From assembly GCA_012862575.1 (NCBI GenBank), contig BLSF01000004.1, positions 558,001 to 622,000 of the forward strand: 64,000 bases of DNA, given 5' to 3'. This document shows positions 50,750-62,000 of this stretch, piece after piece (position 1 is the stretch's first letter; every line of letters starts with the position of its first letter). The DNA is from Parietichytrium sp. I65-24A (Eukaryota > Sar > Bigyra > Thraustochytrida > Thraustochytriidae). The notes under the pieces are model-generated. The model was given only the letters and a program-made list of their open reading frames with translations, was not told where the DNA came from and searched no databases. A program made the translations under genes and the position numbers.

Positions 50750-52744
50750 TTAGTTGGAGCACTGCGCGAGTTGATCGAGAAACTTGCTGGCGTTCACTAA
50801 CTCCGAGCAACCATACACAAAATGAGAATCCTTTGCTTGGCCACTGCCGGTAATGCCGTCTCCAATACGTAGACCGGCAGGGCCGCTGCCCATGGAGATT
50901 TTTCCAGAGGCATAATTTTGAAGCTGCTGGTACTCCATCATGCAGCCGCCTCCAACCATAAAGAGAATGCCGCGTGTGAAGGCCGAGCGAATGCGAGAGC
51001 CCGCAGGTACGGACTCGCGGACCTTCGGGTCGAAATAGAGAAGTTGCCCGTCCTGCTCGGCAATCTGCGAATCTGTTGTCGTCTCTTTGCAGGCGAGATG
51101 CATCATCCGCACTGCAGGCAGAACTTTAGCCTCGCCGACCATATTTTTCACCTGACGGCCAGCGTTCTCAAGAGCGGTCCGGCCAAGGTCCCAGAGACCG
51201 ATGGCACCGCTCTGTCGCTGTGGCGAGGTCTCTGCAGCACGACCAAAGCGAGACAGTGAAAGCATTTTTTTCACATAGCGCAGCGCTTTTAAAAGCATTT
51301 CGCGAGACTCCACCGCGATGTTCTCTTCTGCGCTAGATGAGACCACCGCATTCTCAAACTCTTCCACATCTTGGGAAGACGGGTTTAGAGAGAGCATGTA
51401 CAGAGCCAACAGACGCACCTTGTCCTCCAGCGCAAGAGACGGGTCTGAGAGATGGCCGATAATCTCCTTCTTCTCGGCATACTTTGAAAACACAATCGAT
51501 TCTTCCTTTTCAACGTACACATTCAGTTTACGCTGAACAACTATATTCATGGTAGCCTGGAATATCGCGAGATGCCGCTCTAGGTTCTTCTTCTTCTCCA
51601 GCAGCGCGGGGAGAGATTGTACTGTTGAAAGGAGAGCAGATGTTTCCCCGTTCCCATCCGCCCCGCCTAGCGACGACGCATCTCTTCCTGTTTGCTGCTT
51701 GATTTGCTCCTCCTGTTGCTCCACTAGCTTGAGCTCCTTCGCGTGATGATCAACCGCGACAGGGAACTGTAAGCCAGAGTTTTTGGCCCAGAATGTGTCA
51801 TTTTCCTTGTCTAATGGAAACACCTTTGGGGCCTCATTCGAAGGGATAGTGTTCCCCTGCGCATCCTTGCGGCTAGGAGCAGGGACTTTGACTCGATTAA
51901 GGCCGACCTCGAGCAGGTCATGCACAAGCGCTTCGCACATAGATGTGTGCATGAGCGGAGCGCACATGTCCACACTACGGTCCAAGATCAAAAGCATCGG
52001 GCGCTGCTCTAGCACGCCTCGGCCCATTCCCTGGCCGAAAAAGGCGCTCTGCTGTTCGATCAGAGAACGAATCATTCCACACACTTTTTGGGCAACCATG
52101 GCAGCGGGGCCGCCAGGAGGACATCTGATGATTGGTGCCACCCCCAAGGTAGCGACTGTGGCACAAATGCCCCTAGAAATCTCTTCCATGCACTGCTCGA
52201 TAGCACTCTCAGCCAGAGTTGGATTATTGTACCGAGCAAAGCTGTTCTTCAGGTTTAAGGTGAACAATTTCTGCTCTAGAGACACAAAGCCCAGGTATTG
52301 GTCGTACACTTTGGCGACAACATTCACGCAATTAATTTCTACCAATCTCTTTGCTAATGATTCCATCAATTCCTGGGAGACCGGGGAGCAAAAATTGAGG
52401 TATGCAGTGTCGTACAGCTGCTTTTGGCAATCCTGCACGAACAAGGCCACGTTTTCCGGCGTGGGCCGAAAAAAGTACACCGCCGGGACGTCCGGGATGG
52501 CTTCCCTCGGACTTTCGATAAGCATGTGAAGTGTGACTCCGTTCTCCCGTAGCCTGCCCACCGTGATGAGTGGCGAGATGATATCCCTGCAGAAAGAGTC
52601 ATAGATCAACACCTTCCACTGCTGCGTCAGCGCCCCTGATCCGTTTGCCGCCGGCACTCCATACCCTGGTGCGCCGCCCTGCTCCAGCTTGAGCATCTTC
52701 TCCACCGCCGCCAGTTGCCTGCTCTGCACGCTCAGCTGCATCAT
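50750..52744 (-). CDS. SLY1: Sly1 / SCFD1, Sec1-Munc18 family
   Basis: Sly1 clasps the Golgi/ER syntaxin Sed5/Syntaxin-5 and promotes SNARE assembly for ER-Golgi transport. The 664 residues align end to end with the family: WKVLIYDSFCRDIISPLITV (43-62), VTLHMLI, PDVPAVYFFRPTPENV, VAKVYDQYLGFVSLE, LGVAPIIRCP, RPMLLILDRSVDMCAPLMH, EALVHDLLEVGLNRV, FWAKNSG, LPALLEKKKNLERH and, near the C-terminus, GILFMVGGGCMMEYQQLQNY and HFVYGCSELVNASKFLDQL. These distinguish it from Sec1, Vps45 and Vps33. Two ATGs in tandem (52744 and 52741) begin the frame. No intron is needed. Insertions lie around 290-330 and 365-385, as in other Sly1 proteins. Confidence 0.95.
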   Translation of the reverse strand: MMQLSVQSRQLAAVEKMLKLEQGGAPGYGVPAANGSGALTQQWKVLIYDSFCRDIISPLITVGRLRENGVTLHMLIESPREAIPDVPAVYFFRPTPENVALFVQDCQKQLYDTAYLNFCSPVSQELMESLAKRLVEINCVNVVAKVYDQYLGFVSLEQKLFTLNLKNSFARYNNPTLAESAIEQCMEEISRGICATVATLGVAPIIRCPPGGPAAMVAQKVCGMIRSLIEQQSAFFGQGMGRGVLEQRPMLLILDRSVDMCAPLMHTSMCEALVHDLLEVGLNRVKVPAPSRKDAQGNTIPSNEAPKVFPLDKENDTFWAKNSGLQFPVAVDHHAKELKLVEQQEEQIKQQTGRDASSLGGADGNGETSALLSTVQSLPALLEKKKNLERHLAIFQATMNIVVQRKLNVYVEKEESIVFSKYAEKKEIIGHLSDPSLALEDKVRLLALYMLSLNPSSQDVEEFENAVVSSSAEENIAVESREMLLKALRYVKKMLSLSRFGRAAETSPQRQSGAIGLWDLGRTALENAGRQVKNMVGEAKVLPAVRMMHLACKETTTDSQIAEQDGQLLYFDPKVRESVPAGSRIRSAFTRGILFMVGGGCMMEYQQLQNYASGKISMGSGPAGLRIGDGITGSGQAKDSHFVYGCSELVNASKFLDQLAQCSN

Positions 52745-53611
52745 CTTCCCAGTTCACCAATCCTCCTGCTCCTCAGAGACAGACCTCTTTCCGCCCCTCG
52801 CTCGCGTCAAACGTTAAACGTCAAACGTCAACGCGGTCCACAGTATTCCACAGTCCTCGCTCGCTGCTCCCAAAACAATGAACAAAAGTCTTGTTGTCTT
52901 CTTATGTCTTGTTGATTGATTGATTTCTTTTTTCGCAGATCAAGATCATACGTAATTGGGTAGATGCCGCCGCTAGGACACTAGACGCTATAGCTAAACA
53001 GTTTAGCTGGTGCTATGCGCCGTCGCTAGGTGAACTAGTTGAACACGCTGTCTCTACGCAACAGTATGCTTTGTATAGTTTAAAGGGTAGGAGAAGCTGA
53101 GGTGTTGAGGTGGTGTCTGGGTCGTCTCTCTTGGAGTGGGAGTAGTGTGGCTTTATGGCGAGCGAGTAGTGAGCTGGACTCTACTACTGCTGTGTTTGCT
53201 TGACCTTTGGAACCGAAGGGACGCGTGCATTTTTGCTTGCAATGAAAACATGCGACGCCTTCTGTTGAATGAATGAAGCGAAAGCGAAAGCCAAAGCTCG
53301 TTAATGGAGCTCAAGAATTGCTTCTTTGGCGAAGTTACTCTCTTTGTCCAATGGGACGAAGTCGCACTATGATGAATGCAGTCGTTTCTGACGAAGATTA
53401 CTCGCTCGTGATGCTATTGATTCTCAGGCAAATCTTTGTGTGCCGTTGACACCTTTTCTGAGGATGGCGCAGCCTGCCAATCAAAAATTAGTTGACGGTC
53501 GGCAGATATTTGTGAAGCTCACTTTCATTGGCGTGTTTTCTTTGGGGTTTGGGTTTAAAATGTTTAACAAGGACAAATTTTGAGTTGGCAATCAAAAGTT
53601 TGGAGACACAA
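52745..53611. other. Spacer between Sly1 and the kelch gene
   Basis: An 867-nt region between the 5' side of Sly1 and the 3' end of the kelch gene. A caaacgtcaaacg repeat lies at 52807-52830. No gene is supported. Confidence 0.5.
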
Positions 53612-54754
53612 CTAGTGCTTACTCTCGTCAAGGGCACTCGGCGAGGCAAAGTTAAGAGCTTCTCCGACAAAAAGCTCGTCAAGAGCCCGGTTTCCTCCCC
53701 AACCGCCGTAGATAATGATTTGGTTTGCCGCAAGAGAGATACTATGTCCGTACAAGTCGTCGGGGCAGTTGCCAAGAAAGTCGAGCTGAATCCAGCAAAG
53801 CTCCTCAGTGTCGAATGCAATCAGGCGATCCGCTTTAATAGGCTTTTTGATTCGCTGCCCGACACCGTCATTACCATTTTGGCTCGGGACGACGCCATTC
53901 TTTACGATGTAGCCACCGGTGACAATCATGAAACGCCCCAGCATGCACGACCTCATCGAGTATCTGGGGTCCACGTGGAGCCCAGTGGTGCACGGCTTGG
54001 ACCAGGTCATCGTCTCGATGTCCAACGATCTCAGATCGCCAAGGTATGACGGATGGCCGCGATCGTTGGTAGACATCCCACCGAACACAAGGATTCGACC
54101 ATCAACCGTCAGCTCCATGCAGTGCCCTTGACGAGCAACTGGGGCACGGCCAGACACTTTCGGTTCGATCCAGGTGCTTGTAGCTTTGGAAAACGTTTCA
54201 AAAGGAGCCTTTGTCAGTCACTGACCAAGCCAAAACTCAACCAAGAGAAAAAAACAACACTTACCGGTATCGAAAATCCACATGTCGTCAAAGCACTGAT
54301 GCCCATCCCAGCCCCCGAAAATGACAATTTTGTCTCCAACTGCAGTATCGGCATGGCCGAAGCGAGGGCGTGGCCCAGGCGTCGTGCTTGACAGTTCGAC
54401 CCAGCACCAGCTCTGCGTATCGAGGAAGAAGATATCTTTGTAGAGCGTTCCGTTCGGGCCGCAACCTCCGAAAATAAAAATTTTGTTCCCAATCACTGTC
54501 GCAGTGTGTCCGTACCTCGGGGGCGGCACTCTGCCTCCGGTTTTCACCTTGTGCCACGTGTTGGACTCGAGGTCAAGGACCATGGTGTCATTATAGTACT
54601 CAAACTTGTCCTTGCCGCCATAGCAGTGCCCGCCAAAGAAAATCAAATCTGTGTTCACCACGCAAGCCACATGCCCCCCGCGAGCACTCACTCTTCTTCC
54701 TTCGGTTCGTGGCTTTCTCCACTTGACCACTGGCCCTGCGTTGCTCTCTTCCAT
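53612..54754 (-). CDS. Kelch-repeat beta-propeller protein
   Basis: Two exons, 54754-54265 and 54183-53612, separated by an 81-nt intron (GTAAGT donor, CCAAAG acceptor), give 353 residues. The join restores FDTATSTW, the end of one kelch blade. About six blades are seen, each with a double-Gly strand (FFGGH, IFGGCG, IFGGWDG, VFGGMS, VTGGY, IYGGWGG) and a Trp or aromatic about 20 residues later. The whole protein is a propeller with no BTB or other domain, like the Rab9-effector p40 class, but the partner cannot be told. It is divergent from the MYST gene. The C-terminal part is short after the last blade, and closure of the propeller may use the N-terminal strand. Confidence 0.88.
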
Positions 54755-55431
54755 CTCTGCTCGTTCTCAAAATCTTGCTCTTCGCCCTCCTCTGTTCCAC
54801 GGGGAGCACAACCTCAGGCTGTGTCCTCACGCACCCGATGCGCACAACACGACGCCTCGCACACCACGCAAACTCGATCACCAACCACTGTTGCAAAGCT
54901 CAGAATTCAGAACCCCAACCTCCGAACAGCTTGCGCAAGGTTAAAATAAAGGCTTCTTACTTTCAACTCCCTGCAATGGCGTAATCGCAGGTCTGCACTC
55001 TCTCGACACCAACACAGCAACAAAAAGGGTCAACCAGCTGTACCAGCTGTTGGCGTAAGAGACAGGAAAGGCAGCTCGCGTGTGAAAAATATATGCGCTC
55101 AAAAGAACGAAATGCTTTTTTTGATCTCGCGTTTGAGCTGCACGTCGTCATTGGCTTGACAATTAGAACTTGCTTCACAATCACAATCAATCAATCAATC
55201 AGTTCATCAATCAATCAATCAATCAATGCTCACGTTCAAATTGGCCGTGCCCTGCGGAAAAGCATTACAACGGATCAAAATCCGGACTTTCAATACTACA
55301 CTCCGAACTTCTATTGACTTTCAAGGGCCATCCTCAAAGTGTTTGTCTAATGGAAAACAAATGAAAACAAGGACGAGAGAGGTGAGAAAGGCGAGCACAA
55401 GTGTGAAGTGTGTCAGGAGCGCAGCAGCAGA
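54755..55431. other. Divergent spacer, kelch / MYST
   Basis: A 677-nt divergent promoter region. It includes an (AATC)n run at 55184-55227 that resembles the one upstream of prohibitin. No gene is supported. Confidence 0.5.
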
Positions 55432-56797
55432 ATGCCAGTCTCCAGAGCGCAGATGAAAGAACAAGTGTCTAGCGCGGACGATGAGGGTTTCCAGGTCGGA
55501 AGAACGTACCTCTGCGAGCGCGGCTCAGAGACGGAAGGCAGGTAAGTTTTCACGTTTTCACTTTTACTCGATCCTCTTGGCCAGCACGTACAGTGCATGC
55601 GCTCACGAGAATTGGCGCTTCCGTGGGGACTTTTGCAATTGGTTGGCTAACGGATGTCTGCGACTGATGGATGATGCGTGGCTCGCCGTTTAATGCTTGC
55701 GCTTGCACAGATTGCCAGCTACGGTGGTGAAGAAAAGGGGAGTGGGAGGCCAGGAGGAATATTATGTGCATTATGTGGACCTTGATCGCAGATTGGATGA
55801 GTGGGTTCCGGAGTCGCGGTTGGGAGAAGAAGTTTGTGTGCCTTCTACGCGGGACAGAAGGAGACGGGATCGGCAATCGAATGCTAGTCAAGAGGAAGAT
55901 AGTGCAGGTAGGAAGCGAGGCAAGACTGAGCATGCCCACTTTCATGAGATGACCAAGGTTCGGAACATTGACAAGGTGCAACTCGGCAGACACGAAATTG
56001 ACTGCTGGTACTACTCGCCGTATCCGAGCCCCTTCGGTGATTGCAAGAAGCTGTATATTTGTGAAATGACGTTCAAGTACTTTGGTTCTAAGTCTGCGTA
56101 CAAGAATTACTTGAGCACGGTGGACAAGGATTTGAAACCACCTGGGCGCCAAATTTACCACGACCCGGAGAGGTCTCTCTGCGTCTACGAAATCGACGGA
56201 GCCCAAGATGTCTTATTTGGTCAGAATCTGTGCTTGTTTGGCAAATTATTCATCGAGCACAAGACACTCTCGTTTGATGCGAGTCCTTTCTATTTTTATG
56301 TCTTGTATGAAATTGACGAGGAAGGACTTCATCCGGTCGGCTATTTCAGCAAAGAAAAAGACTCAAAGGACGACTACAATCTAGCTTGCATTGTGGCGCT
56401 TCCGCCGTTTCAAAGGAAGGGGTACGGGAAGTTTATTATTAGTTTGTCTTATGAAGTGACGAAACAACACCACGAAGTCGGTAGCCCCGAAAAACCTCTC
56501 AGCGATTTGGGCAAGCTAAGCTATCGAAGTTACTGGACGTTTGTCCTTTTGCAGTATTTAAATAATCTGGACGATGATGCGCTGAATGCTCTGTCTCTGG
56601 AGAAGTTGGCATACGCGCTAGGCATTAAACAAGACGATTTACTCAGCACGCTGCAAAGCATTGGGATGATGTACCATCTGAAGGGTCAGTTAGTTATCAA
56701 GATCAACCGGGAGCATGTAAAAGCAACTCTTCAGCCATTCCTTGATCGAAACTTTGCCAAAACTTTTTGTAAGCCCGAGCTTGTCAAGCTTTCGTGA
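55432..56797 (+). CDS. MYST histone acetyltransferase, Esa1/Tip60/MOF type
   Basis: Acetylates lysines in histone H4 (and H2A) in NuA4-like or MSL-like complexes. Exons 55432-55541 and 55711-56797 give 398 residues; the 169-nt intron has a GTAAGT donor and TTGCACAG acceptor. An N-terminal chromo-barrel (Tudor-knot, about 18-75) has YYVHYVDLDRRLDEWV. The catalytic MYST domain (about 118-390) has Cys263 in NLACIVAL, the acetyl-CoA loop QRKGYGK (271-277), Glu297 in GSPEKPLSDLG, and the autoacetylated Lys221 in HKTLSFD. The C2HC zinc finger is not intact: after YICEMTFKYFGSKSAYKNY the second Cys is Thr and the His and last Cys are missing. Yeast Esa1 also lacks a zinc-binding set here. An acidic-basic linker (80-112) joins the two domains. 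Confidence 0.93.
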
Positions 56798-56896
56798 ACA
56801 ACAACGTAAAAAGAGATGATATACACTAGATTATGTTCAACCACTACTTGACGCACGCAAACATCAACTTCAGTGCTCGCTTACAGCCGAAGAAGC

Positions 56897-58163
56897 TCAA
56901 GGGCGAGCGCTTTGTTCTTGGAGGCATTGCAGAGCTGCATGAAGGATCTCTTGGTCGTGCTTCTTGCGCAACTGTTTATTTATCGTTGCCGAATTCAGCG
57001 GGAACCACTCTCTGTGACGCAGTAATGATTCCGACCACTCTCCAACTGTCAGCTCACGTTTGACCTCAAGAATGAATGCGTTGGTTTGCTGTGGGCCTTT
57101 CTTGCTCTCAACAGTGAATTCTCCTAACGGCGCCTTGATGTCACCTAGCACTCCGGCTTCTTCGATAGCTTCTCGATGAACCGCACTTTCCAATTCCTCT
57201 CCGGGGTCCACCCCGCCCCCAGGAAGACCCCACGCACCTTTTTGATGCCCGAATACACGGCGCTGCACCAAAAGAACCTGTACGCTCTCAGAATCACCCT
57301 CTTTGGCCTTCTTTGTGCACACGCATGAGCATCGCAAGTACCCGCCCTTGGCACTTTTGATCCTAATTTGCTTTGCCTTGTAGGGGATCTCTCCATCGGT
57401 AGCGCTGCTTCCGAGCTTTCTTGCTTTGAATCGAACTGCCCCCACACTTTTCCTCCAGCCTGCATCTCGAAGAGGAATGTAGCTGCTTGCAGACATGCAC
57501 GCCTCCCAAGCACTGCCGAGCCGAACGGATTCTATTTCTGCCATCCCGGCGCTCTCGAGCAACCTGAGCAACGCGTCGCCTTCTTGAAGCTTCACGAAGT
57601 CTTCTCCAAAAATTTGACCTCCTGGCTTCAAAAGATCCATGCAGGTTGACAAGAGTTTCACTGCCTCGCTTTGGCCAAGATCAGAAAGCTCGTATAGGAC
57701 AATCAATTTATCAAAACTTTCGGACATTTCCTCCAACGTTTTCCCACCAGAAAGTGCCTGACCCCCTGGCTCATAACACTCTACATGGCAGATAGCTCTC
57801 TCCGCGATGTAAGCGGATACCGACATTGACCCCGCACCGACGACGAGAACTTGCGCACGCAAGCACTCCTCTTCATCCGCTTTACCCCACTCTGGCAACG
57901 ACAAACTCGAAATTGCTGCCTCGAGACAACGCTGACCGTACGACAGCTCTCCCCCGCGCTCCCCCAGCTTGAAGCAGATCGACACCCTGTTCATAAATAA
58001 ATAACAAACCCTTCGTCAGCGATTAAACCAAAACCCCGCACGTTCTCCACGCTGAAAACCACACTCACACATCACCGCGCCGAGACCGCCGGCGGGCCCA
58101 TAGTTGCCAGCCCACAAAGCCAGCCAACGCAGCCGCGCTGCACGCTGCCACCACGTAGCGCAT
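56897..58163 (-). CDS. Membrane-anchored methyltransferase-like/Nudix hydrolase fusion
   Basis: Exons 58163-58069 and 57986-56897 give 394 residues; the 82-nt intron has a GTGAGT donor and GAACAG acceptor. Exon 1 codes a hydrophobic anchor, AACSAAALAGFVGWQLWARR (6-25), followed by a basic patch, as in a type II or signal-anchor protein. Residues about 75-200 form a Rossmann methyltransferase-like fold (VLVVGAGSMSVSAYIAE, 78-94; KLIVLYELSDLG; LKPGGQIF). Residues about 245-385 are a Nudix domain with a complete box from Gly289 to Val311 (G-x5-E-x7-REAIEEAGV). Nudix enzymes cleave nucleoside diphosphates linked to another moiety, often to cleanse or signal. The acceptor of the methyltransferase part, if active, is unknown. 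The ATG at 57994 inside exon 2 would omit the anchor. The gene converges on the MYST gene (99-nt spacer). Confidence 0.82.
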
Positions 58164-58752
58164 CCCCTCCGCTCCCGCACACAGTTTGTCGCTCCTTGCG
58201 AGCCTGATCTACCGCAATACTGTCGCCGCGCAACCCCAATTTACCCTTGGTCACCTTGATACACCTGCAGAGCCCAATTCGATATGCCATGATATGCCAT
58301 GATGGCCATGATGGTCATGATGTGAAAAGTGTGAAAAGTGCCAGTACCGTCAGTACTGCAAACCAAAACAAACTATTCAAAACTACTCTTGAAAACTTTG
58401 AAAACGTTCGATTGAGATTTTTGAGATAGACAAGCCAAAGAGCGCCCGCTTTCGGCGGTCTTCTTCGTGCTTGAGAGACTTGAGAGTTGCGTTTGCAGTT
58501 CATCTTCGCGTAGCGTCTTGCCTTCGGCAGGCAGGATCGGATCAGCTCTATTCCTCCAAAAGTCTCCGTAGAAATGCAGCGTAAGGAAAGGGGCTTGCAA
58601 AGGAATGCAGGTACCCGTCCTCGGGCATTCCACGGCAGGGCTTAACACCAGCACCGCGCGGAGTTGGCTTCAGCGGTGCAATTGCTGAAACGAAGGGCAG
58701 ATAACCATGGAGATACAGATGACCATGAGGATACAAATTTAAGGCGCAGGAA
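58164..58752. other. Spacer upstream of the methyltransferase-Nudix gene
   Basis: About 590 nt with a catgatatgccatgat-type repeat at 58286-58323. No gene is certain. Short plus-strand frames from 58575 on may belong to the doubtful small gene listed next. Confidence 0.4.
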
Positions 58753-59009
58753 AATGAAGGTCCCAAAGGGATTGCAAGAGGCCAAGTATAGCTTCGTTGT
58801 CAACAGATTCCGGCTTCACTCATACTGGCGACTGGAATGCTTTCCTTGAGAGCAAAGTGTCGGATCCTGAGCTAAAAGCCATGAAGCTAAAAACGAGACC
58901 GACCACGGAGAAGCATGATGAGAACAAGGATGAAATAAAGACGCTCGAGCTGTGTTGTCTTTTATTCGATAGTGAAGAAACGAACATGTGTCTCATTCAA
59001 TCAAGCTAG
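58753..59009 (+). CDS. Doubtful small gene or exon
   Basis: From 58753 an ATG frame (KVPKGLQEAKYS...) stops at 58847-58849. A second frame, open over 58797-59009, codes a hydrophilic stretch with TGDWNAFLESKVSDPELKAM and KTRPTTEKHDENKDE, which looks like a genuine protein tail. I cannot connect them with a normal intron, because only a 21-nt GT-AG pair is available. Its end overlaps the stop of the convergent Roco gene by a few bases. It could be the 3' exon of an unrecognised gene whose earlier exons lie in 58560-58740, or chance. Boundaries are approximate. Confidence 0.3.
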
Positions 59010-62000
59010 ATTAATTCTCTCTATGACCTCCTCGATGAAAGGGTCTGCGAGGTACTTGCGCCGCTGAAACTCTATCGACTCCTTCTTGGCAAAAATGGAC
59101 TTGGCGTATTCGGGGCATGCGCTAATGTGCTCGCCGAAAGGCACAAAACCTGGTGAGTTTGGCTTGGCGTCATGCACCAAAAGAATTGGTTTCTTACTCT
59201 CTAGAGCCTCTTTCAGCTCGAGACAAACTACGGGACGAGTGAAGACGTCCTTGGTTAGGAGCAGCATGTACACCTTGGACTCGCGCACACCTCTCCTCAT
59301 CTCGTCCTCGCCTAGGTTGCCCTCAAAGTGCATGTCGTACCACACGCTCAGACCTCGTGCTTCCAGCTCGGTGGCTAGAATTCCAGCCATATCCATCGCT
59401 GTGCCTTGAAAGTGACTGATGAAGAGGTGGTGCTTGCACCCATGTGGCAATGGTTTTAGGCGCCACTTGGGCACACTCGCTCCTTCTGTGTCCGAGTCCA
59501 GCGGACCCAGTGCAGCGTCCTCGAAGAATGCGTCAAAATCGGACACATACACCTGACGAAAAGAGCCTTCTGGACGGAATTTGGCCTTGCCACTTTTTCG
59601 CGCTGCCACTATAGCGTGGTAACTCACTGCGCCACTCTCCGAGGACACGAGAAGTAACTTCCACTTTAGCAATGGCGATAGAAGGCGGTCATGCTGCTCC
59701 AAAAACATGGACACGATCGTCTTTATGATGGCAGCACCATCTTCAGCTCCCTTCACAAGCTTTATAAAAATTTGATCACGCTCCTCCACAAACGCAACGG
59801 CGTCATCTCCAAGGAACACCACAGCTTGGTTCTTGGCAAGCTTTGGCGCTTCTCGTTGGCCAGAGGCGCAAGTCGACACGAGCCGCTGAAAAACCCCACG
59901 CGGGAGAAAGAACTCGGAAAAGTCGAAAACGCACGTTAGCCCACCTTCAAAGTCGGCAAGGTTCAATGGAGTGGTATCCTTGACCTGCTTCATGAGGCTC
60001 GTTACCAGGTATTTCGGGCACGCGGCTTCGCGGAATTCGCACATCAACATAGTCTCCTTCATAAATGAGATCAGAAAATCCACCTGTTCGTCCTCCCACA
60101 GACACTCAAGTAGCTCGCGAGAGGCAACGCCGTTGCTGTGGTAGTCTACAAGAGCCTGCATCTGGCCGCTCTCTTTTACCTTTTGGTCAAAGTAAACTTT
60201 GTTGGAGTGCTGGGCATCACTGATAACTTTGGCGAGCTTGTCCAAGAGCCACTGCTGGTCGATCACAACGGTTCCGAGGAGTTGCTCTGTGGCCCGTTGA
60301 TGCACCAAAACCCCGAGCTCATGGAAAGTGCGTAGCATCTCGTTTGCTTGCGTCGAGTCGATGCCGTATTCCGCCGCCATGGACACAACATGCGATGTCG
60401 CAATGTATCTCTTCTCGGATCACGAGGTCGTCCAGCACCTTGTGCCAAGCCAGTGGGACCTTCTTGTCCACGCAATCCAACCCTGCAGCAGTACCCTGCA
60501 CGACCTCGCGAAGAAGGCTTGCTCGATCAGGCGAGCGATCCCTATTGTCGATAGGGAAAAAGAAGAGACCATCTGTGGAGTTGCCAGTGATGTTGTATTT
60601 CGGCACTTGCACAACATCTCGGAGAGTGCCACTGATTTGCCCATGCTGGACAGCTGAATCAACAGAGTCTCCGCGCGTACCGACCAGGATAATCGGGGCC
60701 CGAGGCGCATGAAGCTTGATCGAGTTGAGCCAGAATTTTACAAACTCGATGGCTTCGAGATCCTTCTCCAGGACCTTTTGCATATCAAAAACTACCAAAT
60801 ACATACCCTCCTTGCTCAAAAAGATGTGATGAAGGGCATAAAACACTTCCTGGCCGCCGTAGTCCCATATCGAAAAGCTCACCTCTGAACCGAATTCCTT
60901 CTTGACCGTCAATGCCTTGATCTCTTCATAGTTGTAGCGCTGAGCAATGTCGCGCTCTTCGACAATTTGCCTCGCTGGGGTTTCAGAAGGCATCAAGTCC
61001 AACAGAACTGGAGTGCTCCTTCTGCGATTGGCTCCGCTTGCGCTGCCCGAGAAGCGAGAGAGCGAAGATCGGCTTACTCGTTTGGCTATGGCGCTGGCGA
61101 TGCTTTTCCTTTTGACGCCATTCTCTTGCCTTGGCTTCTCCCGGTTTTGCTTGACACGTTGGGCAGCGGCTCTTGTGGCCTGTCTGTCAAGATTCGTCTC
61201 AATGAGCGGCCGCTCATTCCAGTCTGACGCATTCGTGACCTTCAGGTCCACACCAATTGTACTTGTAGTGTCCTGTGGAGCAAGACCTAGCAGTGAGCGT
61301 ACCGTCGAGGTCTTGCCAGCTCTGCCCTCTCCCACGAGCATCAATTTCGCACGCCCCCAAGCTTGCATGTCCCCATTCTTGATGGCCGCGATAAAATGCT
61401 TTTCGAACTCTGCTCGCTCTATCTCTGAGAGTTTGAGTTTAGGAGGAGCTGCTAGTCGTCTAGTTTGACTGTTCTTTTCGAGTTTGGCTTGAATCTGGCT
61501 CAGGGCTTTCTCCCCTTTTGATTGGAACAGAATCCCAGTTTTGATGTCGTTGCTGCCAAGGCTGTCATAGGAACGAAATATGCGTGTCAGTCAAATCAAC
61601 AGCGCTCCAAGTTTAGCAATGTTAGGTTACCAAGTCCGAGAAAGTTTAGCAAGGAACCAAACGATTTCACCAAACCGGTGTCAAAGTCACACGTACTCCA
61701 ATGTTGTCAGCGCAGAGTTCTTCTCCAACGCGCGAGCGATGGCTGATGCTCCTTCATCACCAATCGCGTTACAAAAAAGACTGTTTCAATACAAAAAGAC
61801 ATGAAATCGTCAGCCACCAAGTCCGAGAAAATATTGCCAATTACCAAGCTTTTTCACCAAACCGATGACAAAGTCTCACGTACACAAACTAGTCAGCGCA
61901 GTGTTCTTCTCCAACGCGCGACCGATCGCTGATGCTCCTTCATAACCAATTTTATTCTTGCGAAGACTATTTCATCACAAAAAGACATGAAGTCGTCAGC

